NCBI GenBank assembly: GCA_034678485.1
Contig: JAXDBU010000056.1
Location: forward strand, 46,345-110,344
Reading direction: 5' to 3'
DNA: 64,000 nucleotides
From: PLanc-01 sp034678485
GTDB lineage: Bacteria > Planctomycetota > Phycisphaerae > Sedimentisphaerales > Anaerobacaceae
Part shown: positions 51,993-60,990 of the stretch, one piece after another
Numbering within the stretch: position 1 is the first letter of the stretch
Layout of the letters: every line of letters begins with the position of its first letter
Made by a program: the position numbers and the translations under genes
Notes under the pieces: generated by a model
What the model was told of the DNA's origin: nothing
What the model saw: only the letters and a program-made list of their open reading frames with translations
Databases searched by the model: none

Positions 51993-53300
51993 ATGCCCAA
52001 AAAGCTGGTAAGGCTCAGAACACGGCCGTCACGCGACGGCACAGAGTTCGTTTTTATGCTCGACTACGTTGACGAGAATGGTCTCCGGCACCGGGTTTCT
52101 CTGGGACATGCGGACAGCCGCAAAGCTGAACTCGAACGAGCCCAGAAGGAACGCGAACTGCGCATGGGGTTTGTAGAGCCGCAATCCATGAAGTTGAGCG
52201 AATTCACCGACGACAGCTTGACTCGCACTGGCGATCAGATCCGCGAGAGCACTCGCGCGGAGTACGCGGCTGCCATGACGGATTTCGTCCAGGTCGTGGG
52301 CGATCTCGACTACCAGAGCATCGCCCACAAGCATGCCGAGCGGTTCCTACAGGCCCGACTCGATGCTGGCGACAGCGCGGGCACCGTAGCCAAAAAGATT
52401 CGGCACCTCAAGCGTTTCTTCCAGTTGGCTGTTGACCGTGGGCAGCTTGATCAGAACCCTTTGGCACGCATCAGGCAGCCGAAGACGCCGAAGAAGAAGG
52501 TAAGGGTCTACAGCCGCGACGAGTGCGACCGCTTGTTGCGGGCATCGCTCGAAGTGCGCGACCGCTGGGTTGTGCAATGGGATTTGCTCATTGCCTTCGG
52601 TCTCGTCACTGGCATGCGAAAGAGCGAGATGCTCAATCTCGTTTGGGGCGACATCGACTTTGACGCCGGTCTTGTCGAAGTCCAGCCGAAGGCGAATTCC
52701 GCCGAGACTTGGCTCTGGCGGGTCAAAGACACGGACCGTCGTACCTTGGGGCTGACCCCGGCTGTGCTTTCTCAACTTGCCGATCTGCAGGCGAGCCGGC
52801 CGGCAGGCTACCCTTATGTCTTCGTGCCCCCGGAGCGGTACGACCAAATCCAGAAGCGTCGAGCGGCAGGGCAGTGGACCTATTCCGACTCCCGTCTGAA
52901 GGTCATCAACAACTTCCGGCCGCAGTTCACCGCGATCCGCAAACGGGCCGGCATCGCCGATGGCCGATTCCACGACCTCAGAAGCACGGCCCTGACGAAC
53001 TGGTTTAGCATGGGCCTCAAGGAGTACGAGGTCATGCGGCTGGCCGGGCACTCAAAATTCGAGACGACCCACCGGTTCTACTTGGCTGTCGCGGATGACT
53101 TGGTGGATCGTGCCCGGCAGGCGAGCGATGCCGCCGTGGGCCAAGTTTTGGCGCGCGCTTGGCGCGCACCCCTGATTCCGCCCGGAAACGAAGAAGGCCA
53201 GCAAACACAAGTGCTTGCTGGCCCTCAACTTACGCAACGAGGCCGAAGGGTCTCGAACCCTCAACCTTCGGATCGACAGTCCGATGCTCTAACCAATTGA
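51993..53300 (+). CDS. Tyrosine integrase of the element
   Basis: A 435-residue site-specific recombinase. AAGGAGG stands upstream of the ATG. The N-terminus has an arm-binding region, residues of about 65-160 a core-binding SAM-like domain (FLQARLDAGDSAGTVAKKI), and the catalytic domain has Arg in GMRKSEML, HDLRSTALT with the second Arg, GHSKFETTHRFY with the late His and the nucleophile Tyr. It integrates the element into tRNA-Asp. The last 20 bases lie beyond the att core, inside the host tRNA gene, so the six terminal residues (SDALTN) come partly from host DNA. In the excised circle the frame would end SGQGVL instead. Confidence 0.96.
   Translation: MPKKLVRLRTRPSRDGTEFVFMLDYVDENGLRHRVSLGHADSRKAELERAQKERELRMGFVEPQSMKLSEFTDDSLTRTGDQIRESTRAEYAAAMTDFVQVVGDLDYQSIAHKHAERFLQARLDAGDSAGTVAKKIRHLKRFFQLAVDRGQLDQNPLARIRQPKTPKKKVRVYSRDECDRLLRASLEVRDRWVVQWDLLIAFGLVTGMRKSEMLNLVWGDIDFDAGLVEVQPKANSAETWLWRVKDTDRRTLGLTPAVLSQLADLQASRPAGYPYVFVPPERYDQIQKRRAAGQWTYSDSRLKVINNFRPQFTAIRKRAGIADGRFHDLRSTALTNWFSMGLKEYEVMRLAGHSKFETTHRFYLAVADDLVDRARQASDAAVGQVLARAWRAPLIPPGNEEGQQTQVLAGPQLTQRGRRVSNPQPSDRQSDALTN
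53150..53177. repeat. Right-end GGCGCGC direct repeat, possible integrase arm site
   Basis: GGCGCGCGCTTGGCGCGCAC followed by CCCTGAT matches the left-end copy at 16201-16226 in the same orientation. It lies within the integrase coding sequence. Arm-site function is inferred. Confidence 0.4.
53191..53223 (-). terminator. tRNA-Asp terminator supplied by the element
   Basis: On the minus strand GGCCAGCAA and TTGCTGGCC are perfect nine-base arms followed by TTCTTCG, 15 bases after the tRNA 3' end. It lies inside the element, so the insertion gives the tRNA a new terminator. Confidence 0.65.
53235..53281. other. Right attachment site (attR) within tRNA-Asp
   Basis: These 47 bases are identical to 16038-16084. 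They cover the tRNA-Asp 3' end back to the anticodon loop, so the tRNA stays intact after integration. The distance between the two copies gives an element of about 37.2 kb. Confidence 0.93.
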
Positions 53301-53311
53301 GCTACGGCCCC
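53238..53311 (-). tRNA. tRNA-Asp (GTC)
   Basis: A 74-base tRNA on the minus strand. Acceptor stem GGGGCCG with CGGCCTC (one G-U pair), D-arm GCTC...GAGC, anticodon stem TCGGA/TCCGA with loop CTGTCGA giving anticodon GTC, T-loop TTCGAGA, discriminator G. No CCA is encoded. It is the integration target of the element. Confidence 0.96.
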
Positions 53312-53329
53312 GAATTCTACAGACCTCAT

Positions 53330-53359
53330 ACTATAGCGGGGGTCGGCCCACCCTGTCAA
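53330..53359 (-). promoter_or_regulatory. Promoter of tRNA-Asp
   Basis: TTGACA (53359-53354), an 18-base spacer and TATAGT (53335-53330) on the minus strand, about 20 bases before the tRNA 5' end. The -35 box is consensus. Confidence 0.75.
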
Positions 53360-53573
53360 TCGTTTTTCACACAATTTCAGGAATCTGTCACGACATCGGC
53401 CCCGTGGATGTCGGGACACTCCGCCGGTAGAAGAACGGTCTTAGTCTGAATGCCGCAGGCTTTGTGCCGGAGATACCGCCTCTGAGAGAAGAGCTCTGAT
53501 GCTCTAACTTGTTTCTTGCCAGCGGCTTAGCGGGGCTTGGCTGCAATCTCATTAGGAATGCGAAGAAACCCTG

Positions 53574-53600
53574 TTGACTTCTTAAACATTTGTTTAAAAT
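53574..53600 (+). promoter_or_regulatory. TetR gene promoter with palindromic operator
   Basis: TTGACT at 53574 and TAAAAT at 53595 form a plausible but short-spaced promoter. The inverted repeat TTAAAC-N4-GTTTAA (53582-53597) fills the spacer and overlaps the -10 box, a typical autorepression site for a TetR-family protein. Confidence 0.55.
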
Positions 53601-53634
53601 GGTCGTATGAAACGCCTGTTTGGAGATGGGTATC

Positions 53635-54309
53635 ATGGCATCGGTGCATCAGGACATTCGCGGCGACAGCAACGGACGAGGCGTCCAGGACAGGCTGATT
53701 GAGGCCGCGGAGGATCTGTTCTGTCGCCGGGGATTCAATGAAACGAGCGTCCGTGATATCGCCGCCGCGTCCGGATGCAACGTTGCGTCTGTGAACTACT
53801 ACTTTGGCGGCAAGGAGAACCTCTATATCGAGGTCTGGCGTCGCCGGCTGGCCCAGGTGAAGGATACTCGTCTGACGAGCATCGAGAAGGTCATGTCGGC
53901 GGGGGGCTCGCCGAGGTTGGAGGACTTGCTGCGGTCCTATGCTATTTCCTTCCTTGGCCCCCTGATCGAAGGGGACTGGCAATGCCGGTTCATCAATCTG
54001 ATGGCCCGCGAGATGATGGATCCGCACCTGCCTCGGGGGACGCTTCTCAATGAGATGGCGACGCCTGTGATGTCGGCTCTGGGGGCGGCGCTGAGGGAAC
54101 TGTGCCCTTGGCTCGATGAAACCAACGTTCAGGTGGTGATCCTGTTGATCGTGGGGCAATTGGTGTACATGGTGTGCGCCAAGGAGATGTTCGATGAGAG
54201 CGGGTACCCGGGAGCGTTCCGGATGAAGATCGAGGACCTGGTGGATCACATCGTCAGGTTCTCGGCAGCGGGCATTCGGGCTTATGTGACTGAAAACGGA
54301 AATGCATGA
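53635..54309 (+). CDS. TetR/AcrR-family transcriptional regulator
   Basis: A 224-residue repressor. The N-terminal helix-turn-helix is clear (LIEAAEDLFCRRGFNETSVRDIAAASGCNVASVNYYFGGKENLY). The C-terminal ligand domain resembles the CecR/YbiH type (FINLMAREMMDPHLPRGTLLNEMATPV). The ATG at 53635 has GGAG nine bases upstream; an ATG three codons earlier is also possible. Its last codon overlaps the TolC-family gene by four bases, so both are one operon and the regulator likely controls its own efflux component. The rest of the pump is not in the window. Confidence 0.9.
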   Translation: MASVHQDIRGDSNGRGVQDRLIEAAEDLFCRRGFNETSVRDIAAASGCNVASVNYYFGGKENLYIEVWRRRLAQVKDTRLTSIEKVMSAGGSPRLEDLLRSYAISFLGPLIEGDWQCRFINLMAREMMDPHLPRGTLLNEMATPVMSALGAALRELCPWLDETNVQVVILLIVGQLVYMVCAKEMFDESGYPGAFRMKIEDLVDHIVRFSAAGIRAYVTENGNA

Positions 54310-55805
54310 CTGATTGGGGGTTGGCGCAAGGTATGAGAGCGGCGAGAGCGACGATTGGTTGTCTGGTGATTGCAGGGGCCGGCCCGATGATCCTGGCGGG
54401 CTGTGGCAGTCAGAGGGAGACCTCGCGTGAGATCCGCCAGGCGAGGATGACCGCCTATCGGCAGTGGGAGAATCGCGATGCCGGTGAGAACGAGCAGCAG
54501 CCGCGTATCGACGGCAAGTTGGCTCTCCAGGATAGCGTCAAGCTGACGCTGGCCCACAACAAGATGTTGCGTACGGCGATGGAGGAGGCCGAGTCCGCGC
54601 GCGGCGCCGTGGTGGGGGCTCGTTCCGCATATCTGCCGGGCGTGTCTTTGTCCGGCGAGTATCAGCGGCTCGATGAGGTCTCCTCCTTCGAGATGGAGGG
54701 GCAAACCATCCAACTCGGCGACGTGGACAACTACTCCGTGGGGTTGACCGTCAGTCAACCGATCTTCGCCGGCGGCGCTATTTCTGCGAGGGTGCGTGTA
54801 GCCAGGCTGTTGTCCCTGTTTGCCGATCAGACGATTCGTGCCGCCACCCAGGATGTGGTTTACGCAGCCCAGACCGCCTATTATGATCTGTTGCTCAGTC
54901 AGCACCTGGTCGAAATCAGCGTGGACGCGGTTCGTTCGTCGAAGGCCCACCTGGAGAATGTCGAGAAGCGTCGGGCCGGCGGCGTCGCCTCCGACTTCGA
55001 CGTCCTTCGCGCCCAGGTCGAGCTGTCGAACTTCGAGGCGGACCTGATCCGCAGCAAGAACGCCATCAACATCTCCCGGGCCAACCTGATCAAGGTGATG
55101 GGGATTTCGCAGGACAGCCACTTTGTCCTGGCCGACGAGTTTGCCTTCGCACCGATGGAGGTCTCGGTGGAACAGGCGGTCGAAGCCGCGTTCACGAATC
55201 GTCCCGACCTGTACAGCCAGGAGATCCAGATCCGCCAGCAGCGGGAGCAGTTGCGGATCGCACGCAGCCGATACCTGCCGACCGTCGGTGCGTACTTCAC
55301 CAACACATGGGCCCGACCCGACCCGAAGAGCTTCGCAAGTCCGACAATCGAGTGGGGCGACACCTGGGTGGCGGGTGTGCAGGCCGCCTGGCCGATCTTC
55401 GATGGGTTCCAGCGCGAGGGCCAGATCATTCAGGAGAAGGCGAAACTGCGTCAGGCCGAGCTGGGTCTGGTGGATATTGAGGAGACTGCGTTATACGAGC
55501 TGACTCAGGCCCTGCTGAGCATGGAGAATTCCGAGGAATTCGTGCAGTCACAGCAGTTGAATCTCAAGCGGGCGACGGAAGGGCTGCGGCTGGCCGAAGT
55601 GGGATACGAGCAGGGTATCAACACGCAGGTGGAGATGATCGACGCCCAGTCAGCCCTGACCACGGCCCGCGTGAACTACTACGAAGCGATCTATCGTCAC
55701 GTGGTGGCCAAGCTGGCGGCGCAACGGGCCATGGGCACCATCGTGGGCCAGGGTCCGGCGGCCGAGCCGGGCGTTGCATCGCCGGCCCAGGTTCAGCAAG
55801 AGTGA
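54306..55805 (+). CDS. TolC-family outer-membrane efflux lipoprotein
   Basis: A 499-residue outer-membrane factor. The N-terminus has a signal and lipobox ending LAGC (around residue 35). Two long helical repeats with alternating structure follow, with the family patterns SLSGEYQRLDEV, YSVGLTVSQPIFAGG, VVYAAQTAYYDLLLSQ, ANLIKVMGI and SPTIEWGDTWVAGVQAAWPIFDG. It forms the outer-membrane duct for drug or polysaccharide export. It starts on the ATGA overlap with the TetR gene. Membrane-fusion and inner-membrane partners are absent here and must be encoded elsewhere. Confidence 0.93.
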   Translation: MTDWGLAQGMRAARATIGCLVIAGAGPMILAGCGSQRETSREIRQARMTAYRQWENRDAGENEQQPRIDGKLALQDSVKLTLAHNKMLRTAMEEAESARGAVVGARSAYLPGVSLSGEYQRLDEVSSFEMEGQTIQLGDVDNYSVGLTVSQPIFAGGAISARVRVARLLSLFADQTIRAATQDVVYAAQTAYYDLLLSQHLVEISVDAVRSSKAHLENVEKRRAGGVASDFDVLRAQVELSNFEADLIRSKNAINISRANLIKVMGISQDSHFVLADEFAFAPMEVSVEQAVEAAFTNRPDLYSQEIQIRQQREQLRIARSRYLPTVGAYFTNTWARPDPKSFASPTIEWGDTWVAGVQAAWPIFDGFQREGQIIQEKAKLRQAELGLVDIEETALYELTQALLSMENSEEFVQSQQLNLKRATEGLRLAEVGYEQGINTQVEMIDAQSALTTARVNYYEAIYRHVVAKLAAQRAMGTIVGQGPAAEPGVASPAQVQQE

Positions 55806-55808
55806 AAC

Positions 55809-56555
55809 ATGCGGGAGCCACGGGTCGAAATCGCTCGCGATCCACAGGATCTTGCGGAGCGGATGGCGCAGTTGTTTGTCGCCACGGCCGAACGCGCGAT
55901 CGTCTCTCGCGGCGCATTTCACACTGCTTTCTCCGGGGGGCGCACACCGGAACTGTTCCTGCAGCGGCTTGCGAGCGATCCCCGTGCACGGGCTCTCGAT
56001 TGGGAGCGAGCACACGTGTTCTGGGCGGATGAACGCTTTGTTCCGCCCGATTCGCAGGCCAGCAACTACCGTCTTGTCGCCGAAACGTTCCTGAGCCGGA
56101 TCAGTATTCCCGAGGCCAACGTCCACCCGATCCCGACGCAGTACGAGAATATGAACGATGCGGCCGTTGCCTATGAGCGGACGATGCGCGAGGTCTTCGG
56201 GTTGCGAGAGGGCGAGGTTCCGCAGTTTGATCTGATCGTTCTGGGCATGGGTCGCGACGCCCATACGGCGTCGCTGTTCCCCGACTCTCCTGCGATCCAT
56301 GAGACGGATTGTCTGGCTTGTGTGGTGCAGGCGAGCGGCGACGTGAAACTTGACCGGATCACGCTGACGCCACCGGTTCTGCTGGCGGCCCGACGGCTCT
56401 CCGTGCTGGTCTCAGGCCGCGAGAAGGCACAGACCCTCCACGAGGTGCTGACGAGTGCACCGAACGAGAGACGATACCCGATTCATGTGCTCTGGCCGAT
56501 TCTGGAACAGGTTACGTGGCTGGTGGATCGCGATGCGATGGGCAGGAGCCTTTGA
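55809..56555 (+). CDS. pgl: 6-phosphogluconolactonase
   Basis: A 248-residue DevB/Pgl enzyme of the oxidative pentose-phosphate pathway, which hydrolyses 6-phosphogluconolactone to 6-phosphogluconate in the cytoplasm. Motifs: FSGGRTPELFL, HVFWADERFVPP, ASNYRLVAETFL and GMGRDAHTASLFPDSP. In most relatives the last motif reads GMGxDGHTASLFP; here Ala replaces the second Gly. It follows the TolC-family gene by three bases, so they may be cotranscribed although functionally unrelated. It is convergent with the LysM gene. Confidence 0.94.
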   Translation: MREPRVEIARDPQDLAERMAQLFVATAERAIVSRGAFHTAFSGGRTPELFLQRLASDPRARALDWERAHVFWADERFVPPDSQASNYRLVAETFLSRISIPEANVHPIPTQYENMNDAAVAYERTMREVFGLREGEVPQFDLIVLGMGRDAHTASLFPDSPAIHETDCLACVVQASGDVKLDRITLTPPVLLAARRLSVLVSGREKAQTLHEVLTSAPNERRYPIHVLWPILEQVTWLVDRDAMGRSL

Positions 56556-56590
56556 CGTGTCGTGCTGCCTCGATCCCGGGCATCGAGGGA

Positions 56591-57106
56591 TCAGTCGGGA
56601 ATAGTCAGTTTCGTTCCCGGCGAGATTCTGTTGGGGTCCTTGATGGCCTTTTGGTTGGCCGTGACGATCTTGCGCCATCTGTCCGACGAGCCATAGTACT
56701 GCTGGGCGATTGCCGACAGCGTCTCTCCCTTGCGAACGATGTGGAACCGAGTCGTCTTGATGGGCTCGCTCATCTCGTGAGCGGTCAAGTCGGGCATCGC
56801 GGGTGGCATCGCAGGCTCCGCCGAGACCCCTTCCGGGGGCTGCGCCGTCTCTTGTGGTTCCTGCCGATCAGCAGCCTCTGCCGGCGTCGGGAGTTCTGAA
56901 GTCGCGCCAAGTGCCGTCCGGACAGCATCCTGAGTCTCCCAGGGCGAGGAATCGTCGCCTGCCGGCTCAACTCCCGAAGGCGCTGCTCCGGCAGGGGCGA
57001 TTCTTGCCCGGGGACTCAAGCTGGGCCGCGTCGCCACCCAGATCAGGGCGACGACGGCCAACACGACCCCCGTCATCAATCCCACTCTAAAGTCCTTGCC
57101 CATCAT
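56591..57106 (-). CDS. LysM-domain membrane protein
   Basis: A 171-residue protein. An N-terminal membrane helix (VGLMTGVVLAVVALIWVA) is followed by a proline/alanine-rich linker of about 85 residues and a C-terminal LysM domain (FHIVRKGETLSAIAQQYYGSSD, cut at position about 120; ends SPGTKLTIPD). LysM binds peptidoglycan or chitin-like glycans, so the protein probably tethers the envelope. Two adjacent ATGs are possible starts. It lies 21 bases after secDF on the same strand and may be its last operon gene. Confidence 0.88.
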   Translation of the reverse strand: MMGKDFRVGLMTGVVLAVVALIWVATRPSLSPRARIAPAGAAPSGVEPAGDDSSPWETQDAVRTALGATSELPTPAEAADRQEPQETAQPPEGVSAEPAMPPAMPDLTAHEMSEPIKTTRFHIVRKGETLSAIAQQYYGSSDRWRKIVTANQKAIKDPNRISPGTKLTIPD

Positions 57107-57127
57107 CCCTTGTCATCGGCTCACGGA

Positions 57128-60100
57128 TCACTTGGCCTTTACTTTTGATCCGGTCGCGATGTTCTCGATCTTGGTCGCCCGTGCGGTCTTGTCCTGCTGT
57201 GCCGTCGGGAGATTGACCAGCAGCAGCGGCGCCGCGATGGTGATCGAGGAATACGTTCCGACGACCAAGCCGAGGAAGATCACGAAGTTGAATCCTCGCA
57301 GGCCGGGACCGCCGAAGATGTACATCACCAGCACGACCATTATCGTCGTGACGCCTGTGATCAGGGTCCGCGACATGGTCTGGTTGATGCTGTTCGTGAT
57401 CGACTGTGCCGTCAACTGCACCTTGCGCCGGTTCTCGCGGATCCGGTCGAATACGACGATCGTGTCGTTCAGAGAGTAGCCCAGCAGGGTCAGAACGGCC
57501 GCGATCATGGTGCTGTTGATGCGAAAATCACTGATCAGCAGGATCGGGCCAATGACAGTCGTGGCCAGGAAGGCCGAGACGGCAATCGCACCCAGCGCAG
57601 TCGACACGTCGTGGAACAGGGCGATGATGGCCGCCAATCCGAATCGCAGGTTGCCGAACCGGACCCAGATGTAGCCGACGATCGCAGCCAGCGACAGAAC
57701 GATGGAGATGATGGCCCGCGTCTTGGCTTCCGAGCCGACGAACGGATCGATCTGTGTTACGCGGGGCAGGGAGGCCTCTCGCTGGGTGGCCAGGAGGATT
57801 CTGGATTTCTCATTCTCGACGAATTGCTGCCATTCGTCGTCGCTGAGTTGCCGCAGTCCGGCTTCCGGCTCGATGCTGACGAAGGTGAACGAGCTGACCG
57901 CCTCGTTCGGCTCGATGGTCTTGAGGCCGGGACCGAACACGGCATAGGGATACCAGACGATTTCCTGCGTGTCCGGGCGGAACCGCAGGTCCTTGAGTCG
58001 CTGGTCGATCTCCGCCAGGGTTGCCGCGGTTTTGAGGGTCGTCTCAATCCGGATGCCGCCGATGTAGTCCGCCAGCTCGGGATAGGTATCGACGATTTCC
58101 TCGGTGATCCTGTCGGTGGCGGTGATCGCCGGCTGGAGGTTCTGCTGGATCTCCAACTGTCCCTTGAATGCCTGGTGGATGGCATCCGTTACGACCGCCT
58201 GGACAACAGATTCAGCGACTGTCGCGTTGGGGAACGCCTTCGTCAGGACATCCTGGACCACCGCCGGGCTGGTGCGGCTGGTGGTGATGGCACAGGCATG
58301 ATCCCCGCGAGGGGTCATCTCGAACTTGCCGACCTGCCGCGAGAGGTCCGCTTCCGCTTTGCGGATCTGGGCGGTGGCGTCTGCGACCGAAGGACTCGCG
58401 CCGCTGAACGTCACCACCGTCTCGAGCGTGTTGATCGCCGTTGTCGTGATTTCGTACTGGTTGTATACCTTCTCCCCGCTGGGCGTCTCGCCGAGCGGCT
58501 CGCCGACGCTGTACACCGTCGCGGCTTTGAGATCAGCGTTGTTCTGGGCAACGGCCACAAGCTGGTCTTCGACGTTCTGGCGGGTGAGAGAGACGCCGTC
58601 TTTCAGCGTGATCTGGACGCTGGTTCCGCCGGTGAACTCGATGTCGTACTTCGAGCTGCCTCGGGCGAAGAAGAGAATCAGGCCGCCGAAGACGAGGATG
58701 CCGGAGATCGTGTAGAAGATGTGCCGCATACCCATCCAGTTGATGGTCGGCACCCTGATCAGACGCAGCATCGCCAGGCGGTCCTTGATGACCCGCTTCG
58801 ACACCAGGATGTCGAGGATGACGTGGGTTACGAAGATGGCGGTGAACAAGCTCGAACCGATACCGAGCATCAGGACGAGGGCAAAGCCTTTCACATCTTC
58901 AGATGCGACGTAGTAGAGAATGGCTGCCGTCAGGATCGTCGTCAAGTTCGAGTCGAAGATCGCGCTGAAGGCCCGCTGGTAACCGTTACGAATGGCGGTT
59001 GCCAGGCCGAAGCCCTTTTCCTGCTCTTCACGGATTCGCTCGAAGATCAGCACATTGGCGTCGACGCTCATGCCGATGGTCAGGATCAGACCGGCGATGC
59101 CCGGCAGAGTGAACGTTGCCCGGATGGCGGCCATGATGGCCAGGGTAAACAGGATGTTCAGCAGCAGGGCCACGTCGGCGATGGAGCCGCCGATGGCGTA
59201 GTAGACGATCATGAAGGCTACGACCAGCGCCAGGCCGATAAGGCCCGAGCGAATGCCCTTGGCGAGGTTATCGGCGCCGACGGACGGACCGATGACCTTC
59301 TCGGAGATCGGCTGCGGGATCAGTCGGGCGGGCAGCGAGCCGGCGTTCAGCTTGTTCACCATGTCGCTGATCTCGGTCGGGGTGAAGGTGCCCTGGATGA
59401 TGCCGCGCTGGCGGATACCCCCCTCGGCGGTGATGTTCGGTGCGGAGATGGCCACGTCATCCAGCAGGATGGCGAGCGGCCGGTTCGGGTTCTTGCTGGT
59501 GATGTTGTAGAAGAGGTCTCCCCCTTTGATGTTGAGAGTGAACCCGATGGCCCGACGGCCCATCTGGTCGTTCGTGGGGTAGGAGTTCTCCAGTTTCCAT
59601 TCCCGACCGGCCAAGCCGTGAAGCATGGTTTCATCGGGGAGGTTGCTGGCCAGGACATAGGACTTGTCGCCGAACTGCCCCGTGATCGAGCCGGGGGTCT
59701 TCCACTCGTCCATGTTCTCGATCTCGATCCAGACGTACCTGTTGTCCGACGCCGCCTTGGGTCCCTTCTCTTTCAGGTTTTCGAGATACCGCTCCCTCTC
59801 GGCAATGCTCGGTTCGCCTCGATCCGTCGTGGGCAGAATGCGGAATCCGAGGATGCCGGCGCCCTGGAGCATTCGCTTCAGATCGGCGGGGTCGTCGAGT
59901 CGCCCGCGGTAGGGGCTGTACTCTTCATATGCGGCGATCACCTGCTGGATCGCGTCTCTGCGATCCGGGAATTTCGCCTGGAGGGCTCCAATAGCATCAT
60001 TCCGGGCGGCGCCTCTCATCTCCAGCATGGAGGTGACTTGCTCTTCGGAGACGTTCAGACGGTCCAACTGCCGTCTGGCCTGTTCGTACCGCTCGTTGAG

Positions 60101-60844
60101 GCCGCCCTGGTCGGTGAGCTTGCCGAACGCTTCGGTAAGCTCGCGATAGGCTTTAACGTAGCTGGTCAGCGGTTCGATCTGCGTTTCGGAGCCGAGGAAG
60201 TCGGTCAGCTCCTTGCGGAGGGTCTCGTCGCTGAGCTTGATCCACTGTGTGCGGTTGGCCTGGACCCGCTCGGTATTGACCTGAGCGGCAGTCAGAGTCT
60301 GGCCGAGGGTTTCGAGATCCTTGTTGAGCGTATCGCGCCGGACCTGCAGTTGTTTGCGCTCGTCGTGGAGAGACGCCAGGTTCGTGAGGGTCTCCATGCG
60401 GTTGGGATCGCCCTGAGCGAATCTGGCAATCTCCGGGGTCCTTTGCTCGGCCGGCAGTTGCAGGACGCGAAGGATGACCGCCGGGTTGACGTTCTTGTCG
60501 AGCAGGCGATCCAACGCCCCAAGGTATGCGTCCCTCTTCTGCTGCGTCTCCTTACTGGCCAACGGCATTTGAATCTCGAATCGGGTGTTGCCCAGAGGGC
60601 GCCAGACGAGGTTCTGAATGTTGGCCGGATCAATACGCCGACGGAGGATGGTGATCATCCGCTGGGCCAGATCCCGTTCCGCATCCGAGCCCAGCCCCTC
60701 CGTGTTGATGGCATAGATGAGACTGGTTCCGCCGGCCAAGTCAATACCGGGCTTGAGCGTCTTGCTCGGCGGGTACAGAACTGCCACGGCCACCGCCACG
60801 AGAACGAGGATCAGAATGATCTTTGGCGTCAAATTCCTGCTCAT
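57128..60844 (-). CDS. secDF: SecDF fusion, protein-export membrane protein
   Basis: A 1238-residue single-chain SecDF. The SecD half starts with a helix (IILILVLVAVAVAVLYPP) and LKPGIDLAGGTSLIY, and includes a large periplasmic region and IGMSVDANVLIFERIREE. The SecF half begins near residue 700 with RHIFYTISGILVFGG and IEFTGGTSVQITLK, and ends with GYSLNDTIVVFDRIREN. About twelve membrane helices are expected. SecDF uses the ion gradient to pull proteins out of the SecYEG channel. A long insertion in the SecD periplasmic part (around residues 130-330) is coiled-coil-like. It follows yajC on the same strand, as in many bacteria. Confidence 0.96.
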   Translation of the reverse strand: MSRNLTPKIILILVLVAVAVAVLYPPSKTLKPGIDLAGGTSLIYAINTEGLGSDAERDLAQRMITILRRRIDPANIQNLVWRPLGNTRFEIQMPLASKETQQKRDAYLGALDRLLDKNVNPAVILRVLQLPAEQRTPEIARFAQGDPNRMETLTNLASLHDERKQLQVRRDTLNKDLETLGQTLTAAQVNTERVQANRTQWIKLSDETLRKELTDFLGSETQIEPLTSYVKAYRELTEAFGKLTDQGGLNERYEQARRQLDRLNVSEEQVTSMLEMRGAARNDAIGALQAKFPDRRDAIQQVIAAYEEYSPYRGRLDDPADLKRMLQGAGILGFRILPTTDRGEPSIAERERYLENLKEKGPKAASDNRYVWIEIENMDEWKTPGSITGQFGDKSYVLASNLPDETMLHGLAGREWKLENSYPTNDQMGRRAIGFTLNIKGGDLFYNITSKNPNRPLAILLDDVAISAPNITAEGGIRQRGIIQGTFTPTEISDMVNKLNAGSLPARLIPQPISEKVIGPSVGADNLAKGIRSGLIGLALVVAFMIVYYAIGGSIADVALLLNILFTLAIMAAIRATFTLPGIAGLILTIGMSVDANVLIFERIREEQEKGFGLATAIRNGYQRAFSAIFDSNLTTILTAAILYYVASEDVKGFALVLMLGIGSSLFTAIFVTHVILDILVSKRVIKDRLAMLRLIRVPTINWMGMRHIFYTISGILVFGGLILFFARGSSKYDIEFTGGTSVQITLKDGVSLTRQNVEDQLVAVAQNNADLKAATVYSVGEPLGETPSGEKVYNQYEITTTAINTLETVVTFSGASPSVADATAQIRKAEADLSRQVGKFEMTPRGDHACAITTSRTSPAVVQDVLTKAFPNATVAESVVQAVVTDAIHQAFKGQLEIQQNLQPAITATDRITEEIVDTYPELADYIGGIRIETTLKTAATLAEIDQRLKDLRFRPDTQEIVWYPYAVFGPGLKTIEPNEAVSSFTFVSIEPEAGLRQLSDDEWQQFVENEKSRILLATQREASLPRVTQIDPFVGSEAKTRAIISIVLSLAAIVGYIWVRFGNLRFGLAAIIALFHDVSTALGAIAVSAFLATTVIGPILLISDFRINSTMIAAVLTLLGYSLNDTIVVFDRIRENRRKVQLTAQSITNSINQTMSRTLITGVTTIMVVLVMYIFGGPGLRGFNFVIFLGLVVGTYSSITIAAPLLLVNLPTAQQDKTARATKIENIATGSKVKAK

Positions 60845-60990
60845 AAGACTTCCCTATAGAAACTGCTGTTTATGATCTGCGATTCGATTCACTGCCGGAC
60901 GCTATACCGGGCGTCTTGTTGTTGCTGCCACTCCAATCGGCAGTGTGGCCCGGCAGGCCCAACAGAAAATAGTCAACAGCAAACGGTAAA

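Noticed and set aside
57611..60859. Open frame of 1082 codons on the plus strand
   Set aside because: It is the exact antisense of secDF, has no family similarity, and arises from GC-rich third positions.
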